From: a virus
Direction: 5' to 3' (one strand)
DNA length: 36,411 nucleotides
Virus record (IMG/VR): IMGVR_UViG_3300023215_001926
Location: 1-36,411 of that record
The notes beneath the pieces are model-generated. The model saw nothing but the letters and a program-made list of their open reading frames with translations. It was not told where the DNA came from and did no database searches. Shown here in pieces: positions 13,996-22,273 of this stretch. The translations under genes and the position numbers were made by a program. Numbering within the stretch: position 1 is the first letter of the stretch; each line of letters opens with the position of its first letter.

Positions 13996-14083
13996 ACAAG
14001 CATTTAATTATTGGCTGAGAACCAAAAGGGCGAAAAATTCACTCCTCCTCGCCTTCCGCTTTCGTGCAAAAAATGCGTTCAAT

Positions 14084-14198
14084 TGACAACCCCAGTGACA
14101 AGCCATTTTTAGCTAGCCCTTATAACTAAAGGATCTGAATGGAAGTTTAAAAGGATCGTAATGGCAAAAATGTGACAATGTTTGACAAAAAATGACAA
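14084..14198 (+). repeat. Phased short repeats in a 340-bp gene-free stretch
   Basis: The interval 13943-14276 has no gene. Besides the LexA box it holds five TGACAA hexamers, at 14084, 14096, 14173, 14183 and 14193. The last three are spaced exactly 10 bp. It also holds a 15-bp near-repeat (AAAGGATCTGAATGG at 14128, AAAGGATCGTAATGG at 14150) spaced 22 bp. Helical phasing suggests a protein-binding array, such as regulator sites or an iteron-like element. Confidence 0.5.
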
Positions 14199-14251
14199 TT
14201 AAAAGATCAAATAGGTGGTGATTTACTTAATATTGAAATATCATTAATTTA

Positions 14252-14269
14252 TTATCAGTTAAGTGATAA
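14252..14269. promoter_or_regulatory. Operator-like palindrome before the PapB-like gene
   Basis: TTATCAGTTAAGTGATAA has perfect 6-bp arms and closely resembles the immunity operators at 5325-5434 (TTATCGGTTTAATTGATAA). It lies 7 bp before the ATG at 14277. A bound CI or Cro protein would sit over the ribosome-site region or promoter. Confidence 0.5.
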
Positions 14270-14276
14270 ATAAATT

Positions 14277-14837
14277 ATGAATTATTTATACAAAGGCTCT
14301 CAAAGCCAAGAGCGGTTAAATGCACTATTGTCGTTTGGTAAAAGCACCAGTGAAGATATAAAAGCAGCACTCAGTGATTACTTAGTTCGCGGTATAAGCA
14401 AGACCAATGCAGCAACACTTAATGGTGTGCCTGGGCCAAATTTTACAAGGGCACTTAAGCGTCTTGAAGTTGTTGCAGGTAAATTGGAAAACGCATTAGA
14501 AATTGAATGGTACTCAAAGAGGCAAGATATGAAATTAGAATTAATAAAAGAAAGAGTTGATGCTTTATTGGTTGAGTTAAATTCGTTACTAACTAGCCTT
14601 GATTATTCAAACGATGACCTAGAAAACCACACACTTAGAATAGCTAATAGGCTTGAGCTAGAGGTAGAGCACATAGGCACAAGCAAGCGTAGTACTGAAA
14701 ATGAACATTGTTATCTTGCTGCCATTTATGATGATGTGCTAAACCCAATAACGGATAATAAATACGAGGTTACACAAAGAATAGATAACAGTATTTTTAA
14801 TTTAGAAGAATGGCAAAGCAAACTAAGTGGTTTGTAA
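14277..14837 (+). CDS. PapB/adhesin-regulator-like DNA-binding protein
   Basis: This is a 186-residue protein. The first ~75 residues (FGKSTSEDIKAALSDYLVRG, then ISKTNAATLNGVPGPNFTRALKRLEVV) match the layout of the PapB/FocB family: a helix, then a helix-turn-helix in which 'alrdYLV.G.s...a....gv....fsr.l.rl' is typical. The C-terminal half is a long amphipathic region (KLELIKERVDALLVELNSLLTSL) likely to form a coiled coil, and is not part of PapB. The ribosome site is poor, and the start codon lies directly behind an operator-like palindrome. It is probably a regulator of the lysogenic or late programme. A shared terminator separates it from the convergent lysis genes. Confidence 0.55.
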   Translation: MNYLYKGSQSQERLNALLSFGKSTSEDIKAALSDYLVRGISKTNAATLNGVPGPNFTRALKRLEVVAGKLENALEIEWYSKRQDMKLELIKERVDALLVELNSLLTSLDYSNDDLENHTLRIANRLELEVEHIGTSKRSTENEHCYLAAIYDDVLNPITDNKYEVTQRIDNSIFNLEEWQSKLSGL

Positions 14838-14841
14838 CACC

Positions 14842-14868
14842 AAAGCGCTAGCTCCTAACTAGCGCTTT
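14842..14868. terminator. Bidirectional terminator
   Basis: AAAGCGCTAG (14842-14851) / CTAGCGCTTT (14859-14868) with a 7-nt loop carries T runs when read in either direction. It ends both the PapB-like gene and the leftward lysis-portal-terminase operon. The stop codon of the leftward gene lies in the loop (14855-14857). Confidence 0.88.
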
Positions 14869-15310
14869 TTTTATTGACGTTCTTACTTCCCCAAAATGCT
14901 CTAAACAATCGCATTAATCCAAGCGTTGAAACGGCAATACCTACAATCACAAATTCAAAGTACCAAGGCGCACCCTCATAGCCCATTGCTTGCCAGCCTT
15001 TATGCATGTAAGGTTGCATTGCCGGTATAAAGTGGCAAACAAACAAACCCAAAAAGAATAAAATGATCACTTCATCCATGATGGTTTTGTCGCGGTTCTT
15101 TAAAACAAGAAAGTCATAATCAGCGTCGTTTTGCTCGGCTTGCATACAGCGTTTTGCTTTGGCATTAAACTGCGCAATTTTAAAGTTGTTTTCAGCGCGT
15201 GCAACATCGGCAGCCATTTCGGCCGCTATCCGTTTACGCTCAACATAGCCACCGGTAAAATCGGCTATTGGGTCAGTGATGAATGAAACCAGTGTTTTTA
15301 GCCAGCCCAT
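14855..15310 (-). CDS. Three-segment holin of gene-transfer-release type
   Basis: This 151-residue protein opens MGWLKTLVSFITDPIADFTGG. A helical charged stretch follows (ERKRIAAEMAADVARAENNFKIAQFNAKAKR), then hydrophobic segments at about 82-98 and 115-137. The opening and order match the '3TM holin for gene-transfer release' family, in which a weakly hydrophobic N-terminus is followed by an amphipathic linker and two membrane helices. It would sit in the inner membrane and help release virions. It overlaps the next upstream gene by one base (stop/ATG) and is the last gene of the terminase-portal-holin operon. No endolysin gene is adjacent. Confidence 0.75.
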   Translation of the reverse strand: MGWLKTLVSFITDPIADFTGGYVERKRIAAEMAADVARAENNFKIAQFNAKAKRCMQAEQNDADYDFLVLKNRDKTIMDEVIILFFLGLFVCHFIPAMQPYMHKGWQAMGYEGAPWYFEFVIVGIAVSTLGLMRLFRAFWGSKNVNKKSAS

Positions 15311-15636
15311 TATTTGCCACCTCTAATTAATTTAATAAAGCCCTTTGGGTCTTTGCTAAACGTTTCAATAAATTTATTGATCCCCTCTAAAATGTGCGGG
15401 GCCGCATAAGCGGTTACACCAATAACGCCCGTTTTTAAACTTTCATCAAATTGCCGCCACTCGCAAAACATAGCCGCCAAGTACGCCGCAAAAACAGCAA
15501 TTAACACACTCATAAAATAATGAAAAAACGTAAATACCTTACGGCTTAAATACATTTGTATAGCCGCCGCTAAAAAGCTCAACATAAGCAACTGCCCCCA
15601 CTGTTTAATAAATTCAATTATATCTATCCAGCTCAT
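15310..15636 (-). CDS. Holin-like membrane protein (LydA / holin superfamily III type)
   Basis: This 108-residue protein has three hydrophobic stretches, at about 14-31, 37-56 and 67-84, and a basic tail KDPKGFIKLIRGGK. Size, topology and position fit class-I holins of the LydA/phage_holin_3 type. Two membrane proteins in tandem after the portal suggest a holin/antiholin pair, though which is which cannot be told. The gene overlaps the portal remnant by 4 bp and the downstream holin by one base, so it is expressed with the leftward late operon. Confidence 0.65.
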   Translation of the reverse strand: MSWIDIIEFIKQWGQLLMLSFLAAAIQMYLSRKVFTFFHYFMSVLIAVFAAYLAAMFCEWRQFDESLKTGVIGVTAYAAPHILEGINKFIETFSKDPKGFIKLIRGGK

Positions 15637-16536
15637 GCGTCATCCTTGGGTGTTGGGTTAAGGTCTGAATATTCAGGCTCTTTAAATTCAATACGCTGCG
15701 CTGCAGGTAAATAATTGTTTATACCTAATACATCTTGCTGCAGTGGCACCACTTCATTGTTGTAATAGGCGCGGGTAATTTTATCTAAATCACCAAAGCC
15801 AGCACTATCACCAGACGACTGGCCGCTTAGCGCTTCTTGCGCACGGTGCATGCTCAGCATATCGTTAAGCGTAATTTTTTTAATGCGTTCAAATTCGTCT
15901 TTAGTTGATATGTCACCCACAGGGGTAATCTTTATCGACTTTTCAGCATCGGCCTTATTACTGCGGAAATTAAAAAACAAACTTCTAAAATTACCCACGC
16001 CTTTGCTATCGCGTATGGCATTCTTTAGTGCTGTTTCATCGGCATCACTTAAGTTCGGGTCGGCCATTGAGCTCCGTAATACTGCGGTATGCCGTAAATA
16101 CCTTGCGCTGGGTCATACTCTTTTACGTGAATAACTTCACCGGCATTAAAGTAAATAGGCTCATGGCTGCGATTACTTATTTGTGCATATACGCCGCGCG
16201 TATCGGTATAACGCATAGTCAGTGCAGGCAAATGGCGCAGCTTAATGACCTGCCCAAATGAGTTTTTAATAATCTGCAAATAGGCGTTAAAATCATGTTG
16301 CGCTTAAAGTAGAGAATGGGCCCGTGCTGGGCATTAACGCGCAGCAGCTTTACCAAACCTTGTAAACTTATTGGCGGTGCATAAATGCCGTAGCTATCAC
16401 TAAATACCCCAATGTAATCGGTTAGCCGGTTATCTAAACACGGCTCAGGATCGCCAAAGCTAAACGAATCGGTAACCGCTGTTCGTTGGTTATAGTTAGG
16501 CGCATGGCCGTTACTTACTTGTAATCGTGGTTTCAT
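15633..16536 (-). pseudogene. Q: Portal protein GpQ, broken by two internal deletions
   Basis: Three collinear fragments in three different frames cover the portal. The first, 16536 to about 16292, carries FSFGDPEPCLDN to LYFKRNM-type sequence. The second, about 16292 to 16070, carries NAYLQIIKNSFGQVIKLRH to YGIPQYYGA. The third, 16067 to 15633, carries MADPNLSDADETAL to VPLQQDVLGINNYL. At both joints, family-conserved residues are missing, about 20-25 codons each: the segment after KRN, and the LFRRRYY segment before MADPN. The span is 904 nt, against about 1030 for P2 Q. Known: the portal is a dodecameric ring needed for DNA packaging. No single frame could make it, so the prophage should be head-defective. 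The start overlaps the terminase stop (TAATG). Confidence 0.88.
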
Positions 16537-18308
16537 TAAGCTGCAATTCCTACAGAGGTTTGGCGGCTGTGGGCATTGCCGTCCAGTGGTTCAAATTTCA
16601 TAGCGTGCATAATTGCCCACGCAATATCGGCATGGCCTGTGGTCGCGGTGCGGTTTGTGGCATAGGTAATTTGGTCGCCAACCACTTTACGGCGAATATT
16701 TATAAACGAGCTGGCAATATTTACTGCGTCCTGGTCAAACTCAAAACGGCGGTTTTTAATTACGTTAATCGCCTTAATAACCAGTTGGTTTTTAATAATT
16801 GGGTTGTAATGTATTGGCTCGGCGTTAGGGTAAAATTTAGTGATCATCTCCCATACACCATAACCAATACCGGTGGTATCAACACCAATGTGTTGCACGT
16901 TGTATTTTTCGGTGAGTAGTTTTATCTCGCTGGCCATGGCTTCAAAGTCATTACCGCTTAAATCGACTGCTTCAAGTAAACGGAACTTTTCGCCAGGCTT
17001 CATCGGAGCACTTAACACAGCAACGCTTGCTTTATCACCAAAGCGGGCGGGGTCAAAGCCAATTACCACTGGCTTTAATGCAAACGGGCGTTCGCACTCT
17101 AAATCAAAATCATCCCATTTAGTTGAGTCGCCAACACAGGCCATAATTTGTTTAAGGTTAAATGCACTGTGGGCATCATCAATAAACTTACACATAAACA
17201 AGTTATTAAACTCATCCGTGCTGTATTCGTTTTCAAGTACTTCAATATCAATACGGTCAAAGCCACTTTTAACCACATCGTGCACTGTGAGCATTTGCCG
17301 CCAAATACCATCGTCACACAACTGCCCATGCTTTAAGTTTTTATGGCTAACATCAATGGCAAATTCAGGATCGTTACAGGCTTTGGTTTTTCTGTACCAT
17401 TTACCGTTCCAATGGTCGTACGCTTCATGGCTGGTAACACTCGGCGTACTAAAATACGTAATACGCAAATGCTTATGCGTTGCCATGGCCTGCGCCAAAC
17501 CGCGCAACGTTTTATAGTTTGGTATCCAAAACACTTCATCTATATATAAGTCGCCCGACTCAGATTGAGCCGTTCGCGCATTGGTACTTTTAAATATGAG
17601 CTTAACCGTTTTTCCGCCGGCTAAATTAAGCACCATCGGTGAGCCAGTTAATTCAATATTAAAATGCTCACGACACAACGCCACAATATTGGCTTTAAAT
17701 ACTTCGGCTTGGTCACGGCTTGCCGATATAAATATTTTGTTGCGGCCATTAACTACAGCATCGTAAAACGCTTCAAACGCAAAATAGAATGTGGCACCAA
17801 TTTGACGAGGTTTTAAAATAAAGCGACTGCGGTAGTCTTGGTTTTCAAACCAATGTTTTTGGTGTGGGTAAAGTAGCTTGTCTTTAAGCTCGTTAAGCAT
17901 ATCAACGGTAATGCCAGAGCAATCGTTTTTCTTTTTCTTCTTCGACTTTTTATTGCTACCGCCTCCATTATTGTTCCCCGCATCATCATTACTGGCACGT
18001 TGTTTAGGGGCAGGAGCAAGCTTACTTTTATTAAGTGCACATAATTGGCGGGTGCAAAAATCTAACTCTTTGTAGTCGGCATCGGTTTTATCTTCTTTAT
18101 CGGCCAGCACATTAATGCGTTTGCTGAACGCCATTTCAGCATTATAGCTTGGGCACATATCCTCCCACTTACCAGCCTCAGCCCAACGGCGAATACTACG
18201 CGCACTCGGCATATCGTCAAGCTCGGCAATTTCATCCACCGTATAGCCCTCAACAACATACAAGTCTTGTGCTTTTTTGCGTATTTCTGGTCCGTAGTTC
18301 GCCTTCAT
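16536..18308 (-). CDS. P: Terminase large subunit, GpP (ATPase/nuclease)
   Basis: This 590-residue packaging motor matches P2 GpP in length and motifs. Seen: an N-terminal helix-turn-helix at about 15-45 (GYTVDEIAELDDMPSARSIRRW). A low-complexity linker of Asn/Gly/Lys follows at about 105-128. Then come Walker A-like LKPRQIGAT (165-173), Walker B DLYIDEVFW (253-261), and a C-terminal RNase-H-like nuclease domain beginning VIGFDPARFGDKASV. It would cut cos sites and pump DNA through the portal. It is transcribed opposite to the scaffold gene from a shared divergent region, the classic P2 arrangement. The gene itself is intact although the portal behind it is broken. The Lys/Asn linker is unusually long and may be a lineage feature. 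Confidence 0.95.
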   Translation of the reverse strand: MKANYGPEIRKKAQDLYVVEGYTVDEIAELDDMPSARSIRRWAEAGKWEDMCPSYNAEMAFSKRINVLADKEDKTDADYKELDFCTRQLCALNKSKLAPAPKQRASNDDAGNNNGGGSNKKSKKKKKNDCSGITVDMLNELKDKLLYPHQKHWFENQDYRSRFILKPRQIGATFYFAFEAFYDAVVNGRNKIFISASRDQAEVFKANIVALCREHFNIELTGSPMVLNLAGGKTVKLIFKSTNARTAQSESGDLYIDEVFWIPNYKTLRGLAQAMATHKHLRITYFSTPSVTSHEAYDHWNGKWYRKTKACNDPEFAIDVSHKNLKHGQLCDDGIWRQMLTVHDVVKSGFDRIDIEVLENEYSTDEFNNLFMCKFIDDAHSAFNLKQIMACVGDSTKWDDFDLECERPFALKPVVIGFDPARFGDKASVAVLSAPMKPGEKFRLLEAVDLSGNDFEAMASEIKLLTEKYNVQHIGVDTTGIGYGVWEMITKFYPNAEPIHYNPIIKNQLVIKAINVIKNRRFEFDQDAVNIASSFINIRRKVVGDQITYATNRTATTGHADIAWAIMHAMKFEPLDGNAHSRQTSVGIAA

Positions 18309-18512
18309 AATGCACCGCGTTAATTAATCCATAGCGGCAGTGTATTAGTAATAAAGCGCGTAATCTGTTTGTTAAAAACCTGTCATTTCCTAAAAGCTAA
18401 ATATAGGAATTTCAAAAAGTTAAACCGTTGGAAAGGATTAAAAAGAGGGTGCAAACTGCAATTACTTTAAAGCAAAACGCTTAACTAAAAAACATTTTTA
18501 AAAGGTTTGTTT
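18309..18512. promoter_or_regulatory. Divergent late promoter region
   Basis: This 204-bp AT-rich gap between the leftward terminase operon and the rightward scaffold-capsid operon holds no gene. By analogy with P2 it should carry two Ogr-dependent late promoters. I could not identify a convincing TGT-N12-ACA Ogr box, so only position supports this. Confidence 0.4.
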
Positions 18513-19391
18513 ATGCCAGGTCAACTACGTACAAAACCACTTTCTATTGCCGCCGTTGGCATGACCGTTGACGGCCGCGAAATTACAGAGCAAGACGTAG
18601 CCGACATTGTAGAAACCTACAACCCGCGTAAATATGGCGCCCGCATAAACCTTGATCATGAATTTAACTGGTCAGGGTGGGCCGCTAAAAACCTACACAA
18701 TGTTGATATACCCGGCATGTTGGGCGATGTAGAAAGCGTTGAAGCCTACGAAAACGAAGAGGGCGTTGTATGTTTATACGCTGTACTTGCCCCAAACCAA
18801 AGCTTTGTACAGCTCAATAAAGCAGACCAAGCCGTATATTTCAGTATCGAAATAAGCCGCGATTTTATGGGCTCTGGCAAAACCTACCTAACCGGCTTGG
18901 CAGTGACCGACTACCCAGCAAGTTGCTATACCGACCGCATTCATTTCAGTAGTAAGAGCAAAGCAGACGACACGGAAGTCGCCTTATTAACCGTTGATTT
19001 AGGGTCATGTGAGCCAATCGACACACCTAAAAAACCCTTTTTTAAACGACTATTCGCAAAGGAAGAATCCGACATGAACGAAACGCAATTAGCCAATGCA
19101 TTAAAAGATGCACTCGGCACACCGCTTAGCGAGTTTGGCAAAAAGCTTGACGGCCTAACAGCAAAGCTTGATTCATTCTCAACCACCAACGTGGAAGACG
19201 AAGAAACTCCGCCAGAAGATAATGAAAACACCGAAGTTGCTCAGCTTAAAGAAGAGCTATCAAGCACAAAAACAGCACTGGACGAACTAAACGACAAGTT
19301 TGCCAAAGCATTAAAAGCACCTGCGGGTGATACCACCGACGCCGACGATGAGCCCGAAGGCGACGAAGGCAAATACAGCCAGTTGCTGTAA
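18513..19391 (+). CDS. O: Capsid scaffolding protein with serine protease, GpO
   Basis: The ATG at 18513 follows AAAAGGTTTGTTT. The product has 292 residues. Seen: an N-terminal protease domain with the GpO-type triad D20 (TVDGRE), H49 (INLDHEFNW) and S111 (VYFSIEIS). A flexible middle follows, then a C-terminal scaffold coiled coil (TEVAQLKEELSSTKTALDE) and acidic tail. Known: P2 GpO guides assembly of capsid protein N into procapsids, then cleaves itself and N. An internal ATG at 19074 after AAGGAAG could give a scaffold-only product, although this is not shown. It is the first gene of the rightward head operon. Confidence 0.92.
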   Translation: MPGQLRTKPLSIAAVGMTVDGREITEQDVADIVETYNPRKYGARINLDHEFNWSGWAAKNLHNVDIPGMLGDVESVEAYENEEGVVCLYAVLAPNQSFVQLNKADQAVYFSIEISRDFMGSGKTYLTGLAVTDYPASCYTDRIHFSSKSKADDTEVALLTVDLGSCEPIDTPKKPFFKRLFAKEESDMNETQLANALKDALGTPLSEFGKKLDGLTAKLDSFSTTNVEDEETPPEDNENTEVAQLKEELSSTKTALDELNDKFAKALKAPAGDTTDADDEPEGDEGKYSQLL

Positions 19392-19434
19392 TTGCATTCA
19401 CTCTAACTTAACTTAGCAAAACGCAGGAAAGAAC

Positions 19435-20472
19435 ATGAAGACCAAAACTAAACAGTTATTTGTAGCAGTACTTGCAGGCATGGCAAGCAACTACGGTGTT
19501 GCTTCAATGAGTGAGCAATTTAACGTAGAGCCAACAACTGAACAGCGCTTATACGATGCAACGTATGAGTCAGCTGAATTTTTACAGATGATCAACACCG
19601 CACTAGTAGACGACATTGTTGGCCAGTCAGTGATCATGAGTGTAGACGGCGGCGTGACAGGCCGAGCTGGCGTTGAAACTGACGACACCAAAGAGCGTAA
19701 AACTCGCGATGTATCAAAGCTCGCTAAGCGCGAATACCGCTGCTACCCGGTTGAGTGTGACATTCACATCACATGGAACAAAATGGACCAATGGTCAAAG
19801 TTTCCTGATTTTCATCAGCGTTACCGTAACCATGTGCGCCAAGCAATTGCACTCGACATTATTAAAATTGGCTTTAATGGCACATCAGCGGCCGACACAA
19901 CCGACATTGCAACAAACACCATGCTGCAAGACGTAAACATTGGTTGGTTACAACTGTTACGCCGCGATGCGCCAGAGCGTGTAATTACCGAAGGTGCTGT
20001 AACTGACGAAATTCGCATTGGTGCCGGTGGCGATTACGAAAACCTAGACCAAGCGGTGCACGATGCATTGCAAGGTATTCCAGTTCATAAGCGTGTAAAC
20101 ATGGTGGCCATCATTGGCGACGAGCTGTTAGCGAATGACAAAAACAAGCTATACGCCAAACAAGCACACACGCCAAGTGAAAAAACCAAAATTGAGTTAC
20201 AACAGGTGATTGACACTTACGGCGGCCTAGCTAGCTATAAAATTCCGTTCTTTCCAGAGCGCGGCATTTTAATTACCAGCTTTGAAAACCTAAGCCACTA
20301 CGTGCAAGCAGGGTCAACCCGCACCCACGTAGAAGACAACGCCAAAAAGAAACGTGTTGAAGACTACCTATCACGCAACGATTGCTACTACGTCGAAGAC
20401 CTTGAAAAAGCAATGTACTTTGAGTCAGCAAATATCAAGCTACCAAATGCGGCAGGTGATGCCTGGGTATAA
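19435..20472 (+). CDS. N: Major capsid protein GpN
   Basis: This 345-residue protein is the standard length for the P2-family HK97-fold capsid protein. Seen: an N-terminal region likely removed by GpO, then FNVEPTTEQRLYDATYESAEFLQMIN. The conserved GRAGVETDDTKERKTRDVSKL segment (E-loop side) follows. The core is YRCYPVECDIHITWNKMDQWSKFPDF, then QAIALDIIKIGFNGTSAADTTD. The C-terminus keeps the SYKIPFFPERGILITSFENLS pattern. About 400 copies would form the head shell. It starts after GCAGGAAAGAAC and is followed by a terminator-like hairpin, as expected for a gene that needs a high dose of message. Confidence 0.95.
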   Translation: MKTKTKQLFVAVLAGMASNYGVASMSEQFNVEPTTEQRLYDATYESAEFLQMINTALVDDIVGQSVIMSVDGGVTGRAGVETDDTKERKTRDVSKLAKREYRCYPVECDIHITWNKMDQWSKFPDFHQRYRNHVRQAIALDIIKIGFNGTSAADTTDIATNTMLQDVNIGWLQLLRRDAPERVITEGAVTDEIRIGAGGDYENLDQAVHDALQGIPVHKRVNMVAIIGDELLANDKNKLYAKQAHTPSEKTKIELQQVIDTYGGLASYKIPFFPERGILITSFENLSHYVQAGSTRTHVEDNAKKKRVEDYLSRNDCYYVEDLEKAMYFESANIKLPNAAGDAWV

Positions 20473-20494
20473 GTAGCTCGTAAAATTCCCAATT

Positions 20495-20534
20495 AGCCGA
20501 CCTGTTTGCTCCAGTTTCTGAGTCGGCTTTTTTT
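20495..20534 (+). terminator. Partial terminator after the capsid gene
   Basis: AGCCGAC (20495-20501) / GTCGGCT (20522-20528) with a 20-nt loop is followed by seven T. It lies inside the head operon, so it is probably an attenuator that lowers expression of the following genes relative to capsid protein. Confidence 0.7.
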
Positions 20535-20558
20535 AACCAAATTAAAGAGTGTTTTTAA

Positions 20559-21302
20559 ATGAGCTTAGTCAAAAAATCATTAGCCAAAGCAGTTAGCAGT
20601 GTACCAAGTAGCACTGAAAATCAAGCGCCAACGGCAGCGGCAACAGCCACTCAAGCCAACGCGCCAGCAAACAACACCGAGCAAAACGAGTACCCGTTTT
20701 TTGCAGCGGCCATCGAGTCAGACTTAGCTCAACTAAAAACATTTACCGATATTGCAGATAAAGCCAGCTACAAGTCAGAAGCCCTGCAGCGCAATGACTA
20801 CCTAGGCTACATTAACCGTTACCGCCTAAGCGGACAAAATCACCACAACAAAGTACTAGCGTGGGTGTTTATTTGGTTAGTTGATTTAAAGCGCTGGGAT
20901 GCAGTGTTAGAGCTATTGCCATTAATGATTGAACAAAAGCAGCCATTGCCAACCGTGTTCAATACCAAGCATTGGCCTGCGTTCGTTATCGACCAGCTCT
21001 ACGATGATGCAAATTACTACCTAACAGAATCAAAGCAGCAAGGCCTGTATGACATTGGCTTTACGCTGCATCGCTTAATTAGTGCAGTTAAAAACCAAGA
21101 TTGGGCAGGGCTTGAGGTCGTAGGCGGCAAGCTTTACGCCATAGCCGCAAAAGTAAACAAAGCACAGCTCAACTTAGGCAACGCCCTTTACTTTGCCGAA
21201 ATGGCCCAAGCCATTAACGACAAAGCAGGCGTTAAAACCATGCTCAAAGAATTGCAAAAAATGATTAAACCAGCGGAGCCAGAACAGCAAACCGCTGACT
21301 AG
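20559..21302 (+). CDS. M: Terminase endonuclease/small subunit GpM
   Basis: This 247-residue protein has an Ala/Thr/Asn-rich N-terminal 50 residues (probably disordered). A helical domain follows with the GpM pattern: YLGYINRYRLSGQNHHNKVLAWVFIWLVDLKRWDAVLEL, then KQPLPTVFNTKHWPAFVIDQL. Known: P2 GpM is the DNA-cutting terminase subunit that works with GpP at cos. The gene follows the capsid gene and its attenuator, in P2 order (N-M-L). It is followed by an unusually structured 109-bp gap before L rather than the tight spacing usual here. Confidence 0.88.
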   Translation: MSLVKKSLAKAVSSVPSSTENQAPTAAATATQANAPANNTEQNEYPFFAAAIESDLAQLKTFTDIADKASYKSEALQRNDYLGYINRYRLSGQNHHNKVLAWVFIWLVDLKRWDAVLELLPLMIEQKQPLPTVFNTKHWPAFVIDQLYDDANYYLTESKQQGLYDIGFTLHRLISAVKNQDWAGLEVVGGKLYAIAAKVNKAQLNLGNALYFAEMAQAINDKAGVKTMLKELQKMIKPAEPEQQTAD

Positions 21303-21312
21303 CTCCAACGCC

Positions 21313-21379
21313 GGTGGGCAACTTAGCACTTCGTCAGCATTCGTTGTTTGACGCCCTGTGACTAAGTGGCGCCCACACC
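21313..21379 (+). ncRNA. Structured RNA element between M and L
   Basis: Three nested stems occur. The outer stem is GTGGGC (21314-21319) / GCCCAC (21371-21376). The middle stem is ACTTAG (21321-21326) / CTAAGT (21362-21367). The inner stem is CGTCA (21332-21336) / TGACG (21349-21353). The whole folds into a branched rod with no U tract, so it is not a simple terminator. It precedes a stretch with ACAGG, the ribosome site of L. A processing site or translational control element is possible. Confidence 0.5.
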
Positions 21380-21411
21380 CAATTTAACGTGTGTGTTTTT
21401 ACAGGTGCAAT

Positions 21412-21806
21412 ATGAACTTAAGCGGTATGCCACAAGCAGATTTACAAAGCATCAATGTTGATGTGTCAGGCAATGGCTATTACCCAGCACTCAGCACCGC
21501 GTATTTTATTGAGCACTATGCAGTTGCCAACGAGTACGCGAATAAAAGCGATTTACTTGTTGAAAAGCTTACACGCGCACAGGCCGAAATTAACCAAGAG
21601 CTAGAAAATGTTCAGCTAACCAATGGCGAGCCATTAAACGCACAGCTAATTTACTGGTATCAAAACTAGGCAGTACACACCGCGATAGCGCAACAGCACA
21701 GAGCCAAACGGCCATTGATAATTATGAACATTGGAAAGGCCAAAGCCTAAACGCCATGCGACTGCTGCAATCGCTTAGCCCTAACTTATCGGTTGAGCTG
21801 TTATGA
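21412..21806 (+). pseudogene. L: Head completion protein GpL, frameshifted
   Basis: The frame from ATG 21412 runs MNLSGMPQADLQSINV to LIYWYQN and stops at 21669. The missing C-terminus is open in the next frame, from about 21665 to TGA 21804-21806 (GSTHRDSATAQSQTAIDNYE to SPNLSVELL). It ends in an ATGA overlap with gene R exactly where L should end. One extra A in the run CAAAACTAG would restore a continuous reading ...YWYQKLGSTHRD.... Known: P2 GpL completes filled heads. A true indel would add to the portal damage; a sequencing slip in a homopolymer is the alternative. Confidence 0.75.
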
Positions 21807-22273
21807 GCCAAAGCAAAATAGCAATGCTTAAACAGCATTTAGCCAGCGCTGAATACCAAGGCCGTAATTTAGCGCTAAGCACTCAGTTCGACAGCTGGAT
21901 AGAAGGTGGTCGCATAGAGCCAAGTAGCAAAACGGTCAATGGTAACGGCTTATTAGCTGCGCGTTTTTATTACTCAGGGGTTATTAGCATAAACCCTTGT
22001 GCAGCACCGGCAGCATTGATCTGTGCGTTTGCATCGTTTTGGTTGCAAAACAATGGGGGTCGTTTTGATAGCACCGACATTGAATTTAGCGCCGACGTAA
22101 ACGACGACAACAGCAACGAAGTAGAGCTAACGATAGAGCAGCTTTGTGAAGACATAGAGCTAGTACAAACAGCCAACGGCCCGTTTGAATTAAACGGCAA
22201 GCGTTACGACTTTGGCGAGCAAAGCCTGTGGATAGCTGAAGCGTTCACACTGCATGGCGAAGTAAGTGCTTAA
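21803..22273 (+). CDS. R: Tail completion protein GpR
   Basis: This 156-residue protein starts in the ATGA overlap with L. The sequence (MSQSKIAMLKQHLASAEYQG, FDSWIEGGRIEPSSKT, FYYSGVISINPCAAPAALICAFASFWLQNNGG) matches the P2 GpR layout. In that layout a central hydrophobic segment and acidic C-terminal half follow a short polar N-terminus. Known: GpR is needed to finish the tail tube end so that it can join the head. It overlaps the next gene by 8 bases and is intact. Confidence 0.8.
   Translation: MSQSKIAMLKQHLASAEYQGRNLALSTQFDSWIEGGRIEPSSKTVNGNGLLAARFYYSGVISINPCAAPAALICAFASFWLQNNGGRFDSTDIEFSADVNDDNSNEVELTIEQLCEDIELVQTANGPFELNGKRYDFGEQSLWIAEAFTLHGEVSA

Noticed and set aside
16873-17517. 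A 214-codon rightward open frame opposite the terminase gene
   Set aside because: It lies fully antisense to a well-conserved terminase with all its motifs; its serine-rich composition is typical of a shadow frame.
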